Below are positions 7,720-15,492 of a DNA stretch of 64,000 nt, piece after piece. The stretch spans positions 62,001 through 126,000 of the forward strand of contig DATJTW010000102.1 in NCBI GenBank assembly GCA_035502995.1. The letters run 5' to 3'. A model generated the notes under the pieces. It saw only the letters and a list, made by a program, of their open reading frames with translations, was not told the origin of the DNA and did no database searches. The position numbers and the translations under genes are program-made. The stretch is from CADEED01 sp035502995. GTDB lineage: Bacteria; Pseudomonadota; Gammaproteobacteria; Steroidobacterales; Steroidobacteraceae. The first letter of the stretch is position 1; every line of letters starts with the position of its first letter.

Positions 7720-9654
7720 ATGCGCTCGCACATCCACCGGCCCGGGCTGAGCTTCGAGGTGGCGCCGCCGCGGCGTTCGCACCCGAATCGCACCGACATC
7801 GCGTGTTTCGTCGGCGCCTGCGCGCGCCGGCGCGACGTCGCGGTACGGCGCCCGTTGCCGGAGGTGCTGGCGCGCTGGGTGGAAGGGCAGCCGGTCTTCC
7901 GCGCCGAGGTGGCGCGCGACGGCACGCGGCTGCGCCGCGCCGTCGTCGCGCTGGATTCGGTGGCGGCGTTCCGCACGACGCTGCAGGCGGCGCTGGACAC
8001 CGACGCCTGGCCGGCGCCGGTCGACACGGCCGCGCTGACGCGTCTGCTCACGGCCTGCCGCGAGCTGTCGCCGGTGCCCGTGCCGCTCGTCGAGTCGCTG
8101 CGCGTCGCCGGCTTCGCGCCGGGTAGTTTGCTCGGCGTGCCGTCCTCGGCGGACCCGCTGGTGCGTTCGCGCGCCGAGCTGGAAGGCTGGACGCGAGTGC
8201 AGCGGCTGCTGAACCTGCCGATCCGCTGCGAGAACTTCGAGACGTTCGCGGACCTGTTCGACTGGGACGGGCGCGCGCTGCATCCGCCGGGCGAGGAGGT
8301 GGAGTCGCTGACCATCGCCACGCCCTTGGGCGCGGCATTGCGCGCGTATTTCTCCGGCGGCGGGCGCACCGCGCACGTCGTCGTCACGGGAGAACCCGTG
8401 CCCGTGTTCGCGCTGGCAGCCGAGCGCTACGCCGTGCTCGCCGCGGAAGTGCGCGAAAGCGCCACGGCATCGTTCGATCTATCCACCCGCGTGCCGGTGT
8501 TGCCCGGCACACCCGCCGCGCTGCCGGCCGCGGTCGTCACCCCCGGCCCGGTGTCCACGGATCCGGCGGCGTGGCGCGGCGCCGAACACGTCTTCGGGTT
8601 GCCCGACGTCAGCTTCGTCGTGTTGCCCGACCTGGTGGACGCGATCGCCATCGATCTGCCGCAGATCGTCGAACGCGCCGAGATCCTGGTGACGCCCGAG
8701 GTGTTCCAGGAATGCGTCGAGCGCCCGTCGCCGCCGCGGCTGCCCGCCGGCCGGCGCGTCGCGGCGCCGACGTTGGGCGCGCGCGAGCTGGCCGCGTGGC
8801 GCCGGCTGCTGTCGTTCGCGCGCGCGCTGCTCGACAACGATCCGCATGCGTTCAACCGCCGCGACACGCAACTGCTCGCATCGCTGCCGCTGCCCGCCGC
8901 CGAGTCCGGCCTGCCGAAGCAGAACGACTGGCCCGCGTGGCTGGATGCCGATCCCGCCGTCGACCTGCAGAGCGAGCGCATCCAGCTCGCCTGGCCGTGG
9001 CTGCGTACGCCCGAATCCGGCGACTGCCAGGGCGGCATCGAAGCGCCCGAGGGCTCGCTGGCCGCCGCGCTGGCCGGCTCCGCGCTGCGCGCCGGCAGTT
9101 TCCATTCGGCCGCGCGTTTCCCGGTAGATAGACTGATCGACGTCGAGCCGCGGCTCGACCTCGGCCAGGCGCTGACCGAGGCGGCCGTCACCGCGCTCGG
9201 CGATTTCACGCTGGCCGACCGCGTCTGCCTGATCGCGCCGACGCCGCGCGGTCCCGAACTCGTCAGCGACGTCACGCTGGCCGCGGATCCGCTGTTGCGT
9301 GCCGGCGCCGTGCGCCGCCTCGTGAACGTGGTGATCGCGCAGGCGCGGCAGATCGGCGAAGACCTGCTGTTCGAGCCGAACGGCGAGGCGCTGTGGGAAC
9401 AGATCGTCAGCCGGCTGAACGACCTCGGCCGCCTGCTGGTCGCCGTCGGCGCGGTGTCCAGCGATGCGGGCGCCGACGCCTTCGTCGCGCGCTGCGGCCG
9501 CAAGACCATGACGCAGAACGACATCGACGCCGGTCGCACGCTGGTCGAGATCGAGCTCGTGCCCTCGCAACCCATCGTGCGCATCGTCGTCGTGCTCGAC
9601 CTGCGCGATGCCAGCACCGCCAGCGTCACCGACGCCACCGCGCGAGCGGCCTGA
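7720..9654 (+). CDS. Divergent sheath protein 2
   Basis: A 644-residue protein. The C-terminal third matches sheath 1 point by point (LLFEPNGEALWEQIVSRLNDL, then CGRKTMTQNDIDAGR and a final strand), and the N-terminus has HIHRPGLSFEVAPP in place of the sheath PGVYVEE strand. The middle is different and longer. In Afp and PVC a divergent sheath forms the ring next to the baseplate or collar, and this is the likely role here. The ATG at 7720 lies 10 nt after the tube stop; an earlier in-frame ATG sits inside the tube gene and is rejected. Confidence 0.85.
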   Translation: MRSHIHRPGLSFEVAPPRRSHPNRTDIACFVGACARRRDVAVRRPLPEVLARWVEGQPVFRAEVARDGTRLRRAVVALDSVAAFRTTLQAALDTDAWPAPVDTAALTRLLTACRELSPVPVPLVESLRVAGFAPGSLLGVPSSADPLVRSRAELEGWTRVQRLLNLPIRCENFETFADLFDWDGRALHPPGEEVESLTIATPLGAALRAYFSGGGRTAHVVVTGEPVPVFALAAERYAVLAAEVRESATASFDLSTRVPVLPGTPAALPAAVVTPGPVSTDPAAWRGAEHVFGLPDVSFVVLPDLVDAIAIDLPQIVERAEILVTPEVFQECVERPSPPRLPAGRRVAAPTLGARELAAWRRLLSFARALLDNDPHAFNRRDTQLLASLPLPAAESGLPKQNDWPAWLDADPAVDLQSERIQLAWPWLRTPESGDCQGGIEAPEGSLAAALAGSALRAGSFHSAARFPVDRLIDVEPRLDLGQALTEAAVTALGDFTLADRVCLIAPTPRGPELVSDVTLAADPLLRAGAVRRLVNVVIAQARQIGEDLLFEPNGEALWEQIVSRLNDLGRLLVAVGAVSSDAGADAFVARCGRKTMTQNDIDAGRTLVEIELVPSQPIVRIVVVLDLRDASTASVTDATARAA

Positions 9655-9659
9655 ACGCC

Positions 9660-10181
9660 ATGCCCGACTCCATCCTCGACAGCCCGACCAAGCCGTTCAA
9701 CCCGCCGATGCAGACGCACCGGTTCCGCGTCGCGTTCGTGCGCGAGTCGATCGACGGGCACGGCGCGGGTGTCGCCGGCGGCTCGGCCGAGGACCTGTGC
9801 GAAGGCGCGTTCTCCGATGTCACCGGGCTCGAAGCGTCGATGGAAGTGAAATCGATCAAGGAGGGCGGGGCCAACTACGGCGCGCATCAGCGCGCGGGGC
9901 AGGTCACGTTCTCCACCGTCGTGCTGAAGCGCGGAGTGACCGCCGCGCGCGACATCTGGCAGTGGTGGAAGGTATTCACGACAGGCGCCTACGCGCACCG
10001 GCTCACCGTGCGCATCACGCTCGGCGACTCTGCCGGCAAGCCCGTGATGACCTGGAAGCTCGAGCGCGCGATGCCCGTGAAGTTCAAGGCCGCGGACTTC
10101 AGCGCCAAGTCCACCGAGATCGGCGTCGAAGAACTGCACTTCGTCCACGAGGGGCTGACCCTCGACCCACCGGCGGCCTGA
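9660..10181 (+). CDS. Inner tube protein 2 (Pvc5/Afp5-like)
   Basis: A 173-residue protein of the tail-tube family, seen from FRVAFVRES, FSDVTGLEASMEVKSIKEGG, VVLKRGVT and a final GVEELHFVHEGL strand. Compared with tube 1 it carries an insertion near residues 28-45. In relatives the second tube protein forms the first ring on the hub. The ATG at 9660 comes 5 nt after the sheath 2 stop. Confidence 0.88.
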   Translation: MPDSILDSPTKPFNPPMQTHRFRVAFVRESIDGHGAGVAGGSAEDLCEGAFSDVTGLEASMEVKSIKEGGANYGAHQRAGQVTFSTVVLKRGVTAARDIWQWWKVFTTGAYAHRLTVRITLGDSAGKPVMTWKLERAMPVKFKAADFSAKSTEIGVEELHFVHEGLTLDPPAA

Positions 10182-10184
10182 CCC

Positions 10185-11369
10185 ATGCCACTGACACCCA
10201 GCGTCCGTGCCCAGCTCTACGACGTCGCGAACGGCGATCCGCCCAGCAGCGACGACCAGATAGTCACGGTGCAGTTCAACCCGACGACCCTGTCGTATTC
10301 GATCCAGAACACGTTGCGGCCGCCCGATCGCGGCGCGGGCGCCGCGGCCAGCGGCGGTCGCGCGGCGCAGTTCGTCGCGCAGGCATCCGCGAAGCTCGAG
10401 TACGACCTCGTGTTCGACACCACGCACAACGGCCACGACGTGCGCATGGACACGACGCGCATCAAGGAATTCCTCATCGCCGGCGGCCAGGCGAACCCCA
10501 ACGCGGCGGCGCCGCCGGTAGTCGTGTTCGCGTGGGGCGCATTCAAGTTCCGCGGCTTCATCGAGTCGATGCGCGAGTCGCTCGACTTCTTCTCCGAAGA
10601 TGGCGTGCCGCTGCGTTCCAGCGTCAAGCTGTCGATGACGGCGCAGGACAGCAACGCGATCTTCGGCAACGACCAGTTCCGCGACGCCGGCGCGAGCATG
10701 GACTCGACGACGCAGCTCGTGTCCGTGCCGCCCGGCGGCACCACCGAGGTCGGCGGCAAGGGCGGCAACGCGGGCGCAGGTCGCGGCATCGCCGCGGCGA
10801 ACGGACTCGAGAGCATGCGCAATCCCGGTGCCAGCCTGGTCGCGGTCGCGTCGGGCAGCGTGCAGTTGAAAGCCGCGGCGGCGTTTTCGGCCGGCGCGAG
10901 CGCCGGGTTCGGCGCGGGCGCGTCGGCGGGTGCGGGATTCGGCGCGGGCGCTGGTGCGTCCTTCGGAGCCGGCGCCAGCGCGGGCGCGGGTTTCGGCGCA
11001 GGCGCGGGTAGTTCGTTCGGCGCCAGCGCGGGCGCGAGCTTCGGCGCGAGTGCCGGTAGTTCGTTCGGTGCCGGTGCCGGCGCCGGTGCGTCCTTCGGCG
11101 CGGGCGCCAGTGCCGGCGCCGGTCTCGGTGCCGCCGCCGCCTTCGGCGCGTCGTCCTCCGCCGGGGTCACCGCGTCGGCCGGCGCGTTCTCCGGCCTCGG
11201 CGCGTCGAAGACGCCGACCACGGTGACGCTGAACACCGCCGCCTTCCAGGCGCGCGCGACGCCGAACGTCGTCAGCGCGGATTTCGCCGTCGGCGGCCGC
11301 GCGGTCGCCACCGCCTCCGGCGGACTGACTACCAACGTGGGCGCGAACGCGCGCCTGCGCTTCGACTGA
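10185..11369 (+). CDS. Tube-initiator/baseplate protein with Gly-Ala-Ser-Phe repeat tail (Pvc7/Afp7-like)
   Basis: A 394-residue protein. Residues 1-155 match the N-terminal domain of the contractile-injection-system tube-initiator family: VQFNPTTLSYS, KLEYDLVFDTT, then FKFRGFIESM and a closing VKLSMTA strand. In Afp7 and Pvc7 this is followed by a LysM domain that helps join tube and spike. Here residues about 229-342 are instead low-complexity repeats built from GAGASF, GAGFGAGAG and similar units. About 50 ordinary residues follow. I see no LysM motif. Confidence 0.85.
   Translation: MPLTPSVRAQLYDVANGDPPSSDDQIVTVQFNPTTLSYSIQNTLRPPDRGAGAAASGGRAAQFVAQASAKLEYDLVFDTTHNGHDVRMDTTRIKEFLIAGGQANPNAAAPPVVVFAWGAFKFRGFIESMRESLDFFSEDGVPLRSSVKLSMTAQDSNAIFGNDQFRDAGASMDSTTQLVSVPPGGTTEVGGKGGNAGAGRGIAAANGLESMRNPGASLVAVASGSVQLKAAAAFSAGASAGFGAGASAGAGFGAGAGASFGAGASAGAGFGAGAGSSFGASAGASFGASAGSSFGAGAGAGASFGAGASAGAGLGAAAAFGASSSAGVTASAGAFSGLGASKTPTTVTLNTAAFQARATPNVVSADFAVGGRAVATASGGLTTNVGANARLRFD
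10870..11210 (+). repeat. Low-complexity coding repeat (Gly/Ala/Ser/Phe)
   Basis: This stretch of DNA is made of irregular copies of GGCGCGGGCG- and TTCGGCGC-like units. They encode phenylalanines spaced about every 8-14 residues in a glycine/alanine/serine background. Codon choice varies between copies, which argues against a very recent tandem expansion. Confidence 0.75.
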
Positions 11370-11379
11370 GAGGTGAGCC

Positions 11380-11541
11380 ATGGCCGTGGTCGTGAACGAG
11401 ATGGATGTCGAAGTGGATGCGCCCGAGCGCGAGTCGCGCGCCGACCGCGCCGCCGCCGCGCCGCGCGCGCCCGACGAACACAAGATCGCCGAATTGATCG
11501 CGTACGAGCAGTGGAAGCTCGCGCGCCTGATGGCGGACTGA
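11380..11541 (+). CDS. Small eCIS protein, DUF5908-like (Pvc6/Afp6 position)
   Basis: A 53-residue protein starting MAVVVNEMDVEVDA, then an acidic/basic middle and a C-terminal amphipathic helix (EHKIAELIAYEQWKLARLMAD). The opening strand resembles DUF5908-type small proteins found beside tube-initiator genes in contractile injection systems. A GAGAGGTGA ribosome-binding sequence sits just before the ATG. A structural chaperone or tether role is a guess. Its short length makes it easy to miss. Confidence 0.65.
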   Translation: MAVVVNEMDVEVDAPERESRADRAAAAPRAPDEHKIAELIAYEQWKLARLMAD

Positions 11542-11558
11542 GCCGGAACACCGACGAC

Positions 11559-12647
11559 ATGGGCGAAGAATCACTGTCACGACTGGGTCTGTACAACGCG
11601 CGGCCGACGCTGCGCGTGGCCGGTCGCGAGGACGCCACCGCGCAGTCGCTGCTGCAGGCGATGACGATGAAGGAGCAGGAGGGCGGCCTGTCCTCGCTGG
11701 CGCTGACGTTCCTGAACTGGAAGAGCCAGGAGAACGGCTCCGCGGGCCCGGCCTTCGAAGACGAGGCATTGTTCGCGCTCGGCACCGAGATCGCGCTGTA
11801 CGCCGGCGAGATCATCGGGCCCACCGAGATCTTCCGCGGCCGCATCAGCGCGCTCGAAGTGCAGTTCGACCCGGATGGCCCGCCGCGCCTGACGCTGCAC
11901 GCCGAGGACGCGCTGGCCGCCGCGCGCCTCGCGCGCCGCATCGAAGTGCACGAAGACCAATCGCTCGCCGACCTGGCGCGCGACATCGCCGGCCGCCACG
12001 GGCTGACGCCCGTCATCGCCGGCCTCACCGACATCACCGACACCTGGGTGCAGGCCAACGAGAGCGATCTCGGTTTCCTGCGCCGGCTGCTGGAGCGGCA
12101 GGGCGCCGACGTGCAGATCGTCGCCGGCGAGCTGCACGTCTCGCCGCGCGCCGACGTGCGCCGCAACGAGCTCGAGCTGGTCATGAGCGGCCAGTTGAAG
12201 AAGCTGCGCGCCGTCGCCGACCTGTCGCAGCAAACTACCCAAGTCCGTGTGACCGGCTTCGATCCCGCGTCGGGACGCGCTGTATCCGGCACCGGGTCCG
12301 GCGCCGCGCTCGGCCCCGGCTCGGGCCGCACCGGCGCGCAGGCGATGGGCAGCGCGCAGCTCGAGCGCGAGGAACGCGTCTCGCATCGCCTCGCCTTGAC
12401 CGAAGGCGAAGCGCGCGCGCTGGCTGAGGCCGAGTTCGCCGCACGGGCGCGCACGTTCGTGCGCATCGAGGGCGTCGCCGAGGGCAATCCCGCGCTGCGC
12501 GTCGGCTCGAACGTGCGCGTGCGCAACGTCTCCGCACGCTTCGACAACACCTATTACGTCACCGCCTGCACGCATCGCTTCGACGAGACGCGCGGCTACG
12601 AAACCGCGTTCTCCGCCGAGTCCGCGTACCTGGGGAACGCGTCATGA
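11559..12647 (+). CDS. Spike base protein, gpD-like half of a split VgrG (Pvc8 N-terminal part)
   Basis: A 362-residue protein of the phage late-control gene D / VgrG N-terminal family. It has two beta domains, a DQSLADLARDIAGRHGL helix, WVQANESDLGFLRRLLERQGADV (the classic gpD segment), and the closing GNPALRVGSNVRV and YYVTACTHRFDE region. It forms the trimeric hub under the spike. The VgrG needle is not fused but encoded by the next gene, which overlaps by 4 nt (ATGA). An earlier in-frame ATG lies inside the small upstream gene. Confidence 0.88.
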   Translation: MGEESLSRLGLYNARPTLRVAGREDATAQSLLQAMTMKEQEGGLSSLALTFLNWKSQENGSAGPAFEDEALFALGTEIALYAGEIIGPTEIFRGRISALEVQFDPDGPPRLTLHAEDALAAARLARRIEVHEDQSLADLARDIAGRHGLTPVIAGLTDITDTWVQANESDLGFLRRLLERQGADVQIVAGELHVSPRADVRRNELELVMSGQLKKLRAVADLSQQTTQVRVTGFDPASGRAVSGTGSGAALGPGSGRTGAQAMGSAQLEREERVSHRLALTEGEARALAEAEFAARARTFVRIEGVAEGNPALRVGSNVRVRNVSARFDNTYYVTACTHRFDETRGYETAFSAESAYLGNAS

Positions 12648-13339
12648 GGAACGACGCGCGCGCGTTGCTGGCCCCGTTCGGCGTGCCGCCGCACGCGATG
12701 TCGAACGCGTATCTCGCGCGCGTGACCAGCGTCGACGATCCGCAGTCCCTGGCGCGCGTCAAGGTGGAGCCGTACAACTTCGACAGCGACCGCGACGTCG
12801 AGATCTGGGCGCGTGTCGCCGTGCCGTTCGCCGGTGGCGACCGCGGCGCGTTCTTCATCCCGAGCGTCGGCGACGAAGTGCTGATCGTGTTCGTCAACGG
12901 CGATTCGCGCGCGCCGGTCGTCGTGGGTAGTTTGTGGAACGGCACGGACCAGCCGCCGGAGACCATCTCCGACCGCGTCGACCGCTGGACGATCACGGGC
13001 AAGGCGGGCACGCGCATCGCCATCGTCGAGGAGAGCGACGCCACCGCCACCATCGAATGCTCCACGCCCGCCGGCGTCACGTTGACGATGACGGACGAGG
13101 CCGGCGGCAAGGTCGAAGTCGTCTGCGCCGGCAACACGATCACGATCGACTCGCAGGGCGTGAAGATCCAGTCGGCGGCCAAGGTCGCCGTCGAAGCGTC
13201 GACGGTCGACGTGACGGCGGGGCAGGTCACGGTGAACTCCGCGTTCTCGCAATTCTCCGGCGTGGTCCAGTGCAACACGCTGATCGCGACCTCGGTCGTC
13301 AGCAGCGCCTACACGCCCGGTGCGGGGAACATGTGGTGA
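12644..13339 (+). CDS. Spike protein, gpV/gp5-like OB-fold and needle (Pvc8 C-terminal part)
   Basis: A 231-residue baseplate assembly protein V-like factor. Residues about 15-100 form the OB-fold (YLARVTSVDDPQSLARVKVE, WARVAVPFAGGDRGAFFIPSVGDEVLI, RAPVVVGSLWNG). The rest is a run of short alternating strands ending in TVNSAFSQFSGVVQC, the pattern of a triple-stranded beta-helix needle. It ends PGAGNMW with no PAAR domain. It overlaps both neighbours by 4 nt. Confidence 0.9.
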   Translation: MRNDARALLAPFGVPPHAMSNAYLARVTSVDDPQSLARVKVEPYNFDSDRDVEIWARVAVPFAGGDRGAFFIPSVGDEVLIVFVNGDSRAPVVVGSLWNGTDQPPETISDRVDRWTITGKAGTRIAIVEESDATATIECSTPAGVTLTMTDEAGGKVEVVCAGNTITIDSQGVKIQSAAKVAVEASTVDVTAGQVTVNSAFSQFSGVVQCNTLIATSVVSSAYTPGAGNMW

Positions 13340-15057
13340 AGACCAACCCGCAAATCGCGCCCGAACGGCAGCTGATCGCGCGCCGCCGCGACGCCGAGCT
13401 CGTGTCGCGCGCGAAGCTGCGCGCCGAGCGACGCCGCGCGCCGGCGCAGCCGCATCACCCGGTGCGCCTCGCCGGGCTGCATGCGGGGTCGAACTTCGTC
13501 GGCGCGAACGACGCGGCGCCGCTGTTCGTCGAACGCACCGACCAGAACTTCATCGCCGGGCTCGTGGAAGACGTGAGCGCGGGCGATGCCGCGTCCGCGG
13601 CGCGCGTGTTCGACGCCGCGCCACGCCGCGAAGGCGGCCGGCCGCGCCTCTATCATCCATTGCAGCGCGTGCACACGCTGGCAGTATTCGAAGCGTTCTG
13701 CGACGTGCCCGGCACGCCGCGGCTCGACCGCGCGAAGATCGAATCCGCCGGCCTGGTGCTGCGCCGGCTCGGCCGCAACGGCGCGAAGGAAGCGTGGATC
13801 ACCGGCGGCACGCGCGTGTTCGGCTGGGACGTCATCGACGAGGACGTCGATCCGGATGCGTCGCGCCGCGCGCTGCCGGAATCGGTCGGCCACCCGACGC
13901 TCGACGCGTTGCTGCCGTCGAACGCGTTCGCGATGCGCGCCAGCGCGCAGCGGCTGGCGAACACGCTGGGAGCCGACGTCACCGTCACCGAGCAGATCAC
14001 GCCGCTGTTCGTCGCGCCGCCGGCCGCGTGCCTGGCGAGCAATCGCACGGTGTTGTTCGCGACCATTCCCGTCACCTCCAGCGACCAGGCCGAGACGCCG
14101 CCCGAGTCGCCGCGTTACGGCGACGACGCCTCCGAGCGCATGCAGCTGCAGGCGCACCTCGTGCCGAATCTCGGCCAGGGCGGGCGGCGCGCGTTCAGCG
14201 GCGAGGGCCGCATGCTCGATCGCGCGTGGATGAAGCTCGCCGTGGATGCGAACGCCTCCGTCGCGAATGCGCCGTCCCCGGCAACGGTGAAGGAACTGGT
14301 GCTGCTGCTGCAACAGCTGCACAACGAGTTCGACGCCTTCGGCGACAGCACCGAGTCGCGCACGTTGTTCTCGCGGTTGAACGCCTACACGATCGAACGC
14401 ACGCGCTCCGACGGCTCCATGGCCACGTCGCCGGCCGGCGATTTCCTGCGCCAGGCGAAGTCCATCCTGCTCGACGCGCAGCCCAACTACGCCGGCCTGA
14501 CGATGCCGGCGGCCTGGAGCGCGGTCGGCGCCGCGACGTCGAACGCGCTGTTCGACGCGTCGTTGCGCACGCTCGACGCGCGTTTCCTCGCGCTGCGCGT
14601 CGCGCGCGGCCGCTTCGACGATCCGAACGCGCAGTACGTGCTGCGCGCGTTCATCCGACTCAAGCCCGAACACGCCGGTTGCCCGCCGCGCCTCGTGTGG
14701 TCGCCGTACAGCGAGCCGTTCACGATCGCGCCCTGGTACGAAAGCGCCGGCACACCGCCGCCGCTGATCGCGATGCCGGATCTCTTCGATCCTAACGTGC
14801 TCGGCAAGCTGAAGCCGAACGTCTCGTTCGCGCTGTCGCCGAAGCTCGCGAAGCTGCTGCAGAGCGACGCGAAGGACCTGCGCGACGGCAAGGGCGACGA
14901 GAACGGCTGGACCCTCGGCTGGATCTGCTCGTTCTCGCTGCCGATCATCACGATCTGCGCGTTCATCGTGCTGAACATCTTCCTGCAGATCCTCGCGATG
15001 ATCTTCTTCTGGCTGCCGTTCCTGAAGATCTGCATTCCTTATCCGAAGCCCAAATGA
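13336..15057 (+). CDS. eCIS component with C-terminal membrane hairpin
   Basis: A 573-residue protein with a GTG start overlapping the spike gene (GTGA). The first 520 residues are soluble and match no domain I recognise. The last 45 or so (from GWTLGWICSF to LKICIPYPKPK) hold two closely spaced hydrophobic segments, long enough for a membrane hairpin, with a short basic tail. Its place between spike and gp25 genes makes it part of the machine. A membrane protein is reported to interact with the Streptomyces contractile system (CisA), so a membrane-docking role is plausible, but homology is not shown. Confidence 0.7.
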   Translation: MKTNPQIAPERQLIARRRDAELVSRAKLRAERRRAPAQPHHPVRLAGLHAGSNFVGANDAAPLFVERTDQNFIAGLVEDVSAGDAASAARVFDAAPRREGGRPRLYHPLQRVHTLAVFEAFCDVPGTPRLDRAKIESAGLVLRRLGRNGAKEAWITGGTRVFGWDVIDEDVDPDASRRALPESVGHPTLDALLPSNAFAMRASAQRLANTLGADVTVTEQITPLFVAPPAACLASNRTVLFATIPVTSSDQAETPPESPRYGDDASERMQLQAHLVPNLGQGGRRAFSGEGRMLDRAWMKLAVDANASVANAPSPATVKELVLLLQQLHNEFDAFGDSTESRTLFSRLNAYTIERTRSDGSMATSPAGDFLRQAKSILLDAQPNYAGLTMPAAWSAVGAATSNALFDASLRTLDARFLALRVARGRFDDPNAQYVLRAFIRLKPEHAGCPPRLVWSPYSEPFTIAPWYESAGTPPPLIAMPDLFDPNVLGKLKPNVSFALSPKLAKLLQSDAKDLRDGKGDENGWTLGWICSFSLPIITICAFIVLNIFLQILAMIFFWLPFLKICIPYPKPK

Positions 15058-15081
15058 AAACGCCCAGCAAGGAATCGCGCC

Positions 15082-15492
15082 ATGTCTGACGCCCGCCTGC
15101 CGCCGGAGCCCATCGGATGGCCGCTGCTCGCCGTGCCCGGCGACGACGGCACGTGGTCGTTCCCGTCGCTCGCGGACAGCGTGCGGCAGACGATCCAGGT
15201 GATCCTGTCCACCCGTCCCGGCGAGCAGCTGATGCGCCCGCAGTTCGGCGGCGGGCTGGAAAACCTGCTGGCGGAGCCGAACACGCTGGCGACGCGCTCG
15301 CGCATCCGCGATCTCGTGCAGGAGTCGCTGGCGCGCTGGGAGCCGCGGATCCTCGTCGACGCGATCGCGGTCGATCCCGTCGACGGCGATGCGGGCGGCG
15401 TGCGCGTCGAGATCCACTACCGGCTGCGCCGTACGCAGCAGGCGCAACGCGTGGGCGTGACGCTCGCGATGGAGGCCGCCGGTGCCCATTAG
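15082..15492 (+). CDS. Baseplate wedge protein, gp25/GPW family (Pvc9/Afp9)
   Basis: A 136-residue gp25-like protein. It has the signature LADSVRQTIQVILSTRPGEQLMRPQFGGGL (about residues 28-57), then a helix-rich region and closing strands VRVEIHYRLRRT. It links the sheath initiator to the baseplate wedge. AAGGAA lies 8-13 nt before the ATG. Length is normal for the family. Confidence 0.95.
   Translation: MSDARLPPEPIGWPLLAVPGDDGTWSFPSLADSVRQTIQVILSTRPGEQLMRPQFGGGLENLLAEPNTLATRSRIRDLVQESLARWEPRILVDAIAVDPVDGDAGGVRVEIHYRLRRTQQAQRVGVTLAMEAAGAH

Noticed and set aside
8427..11483. A 1018-codon open frame on the minus strand opposite sheath 2, tube 2 and tube-initiator genes
   Set aside because: Low-complexity shadow produced by high GC; the plus-strand proteins are recognisable family members.
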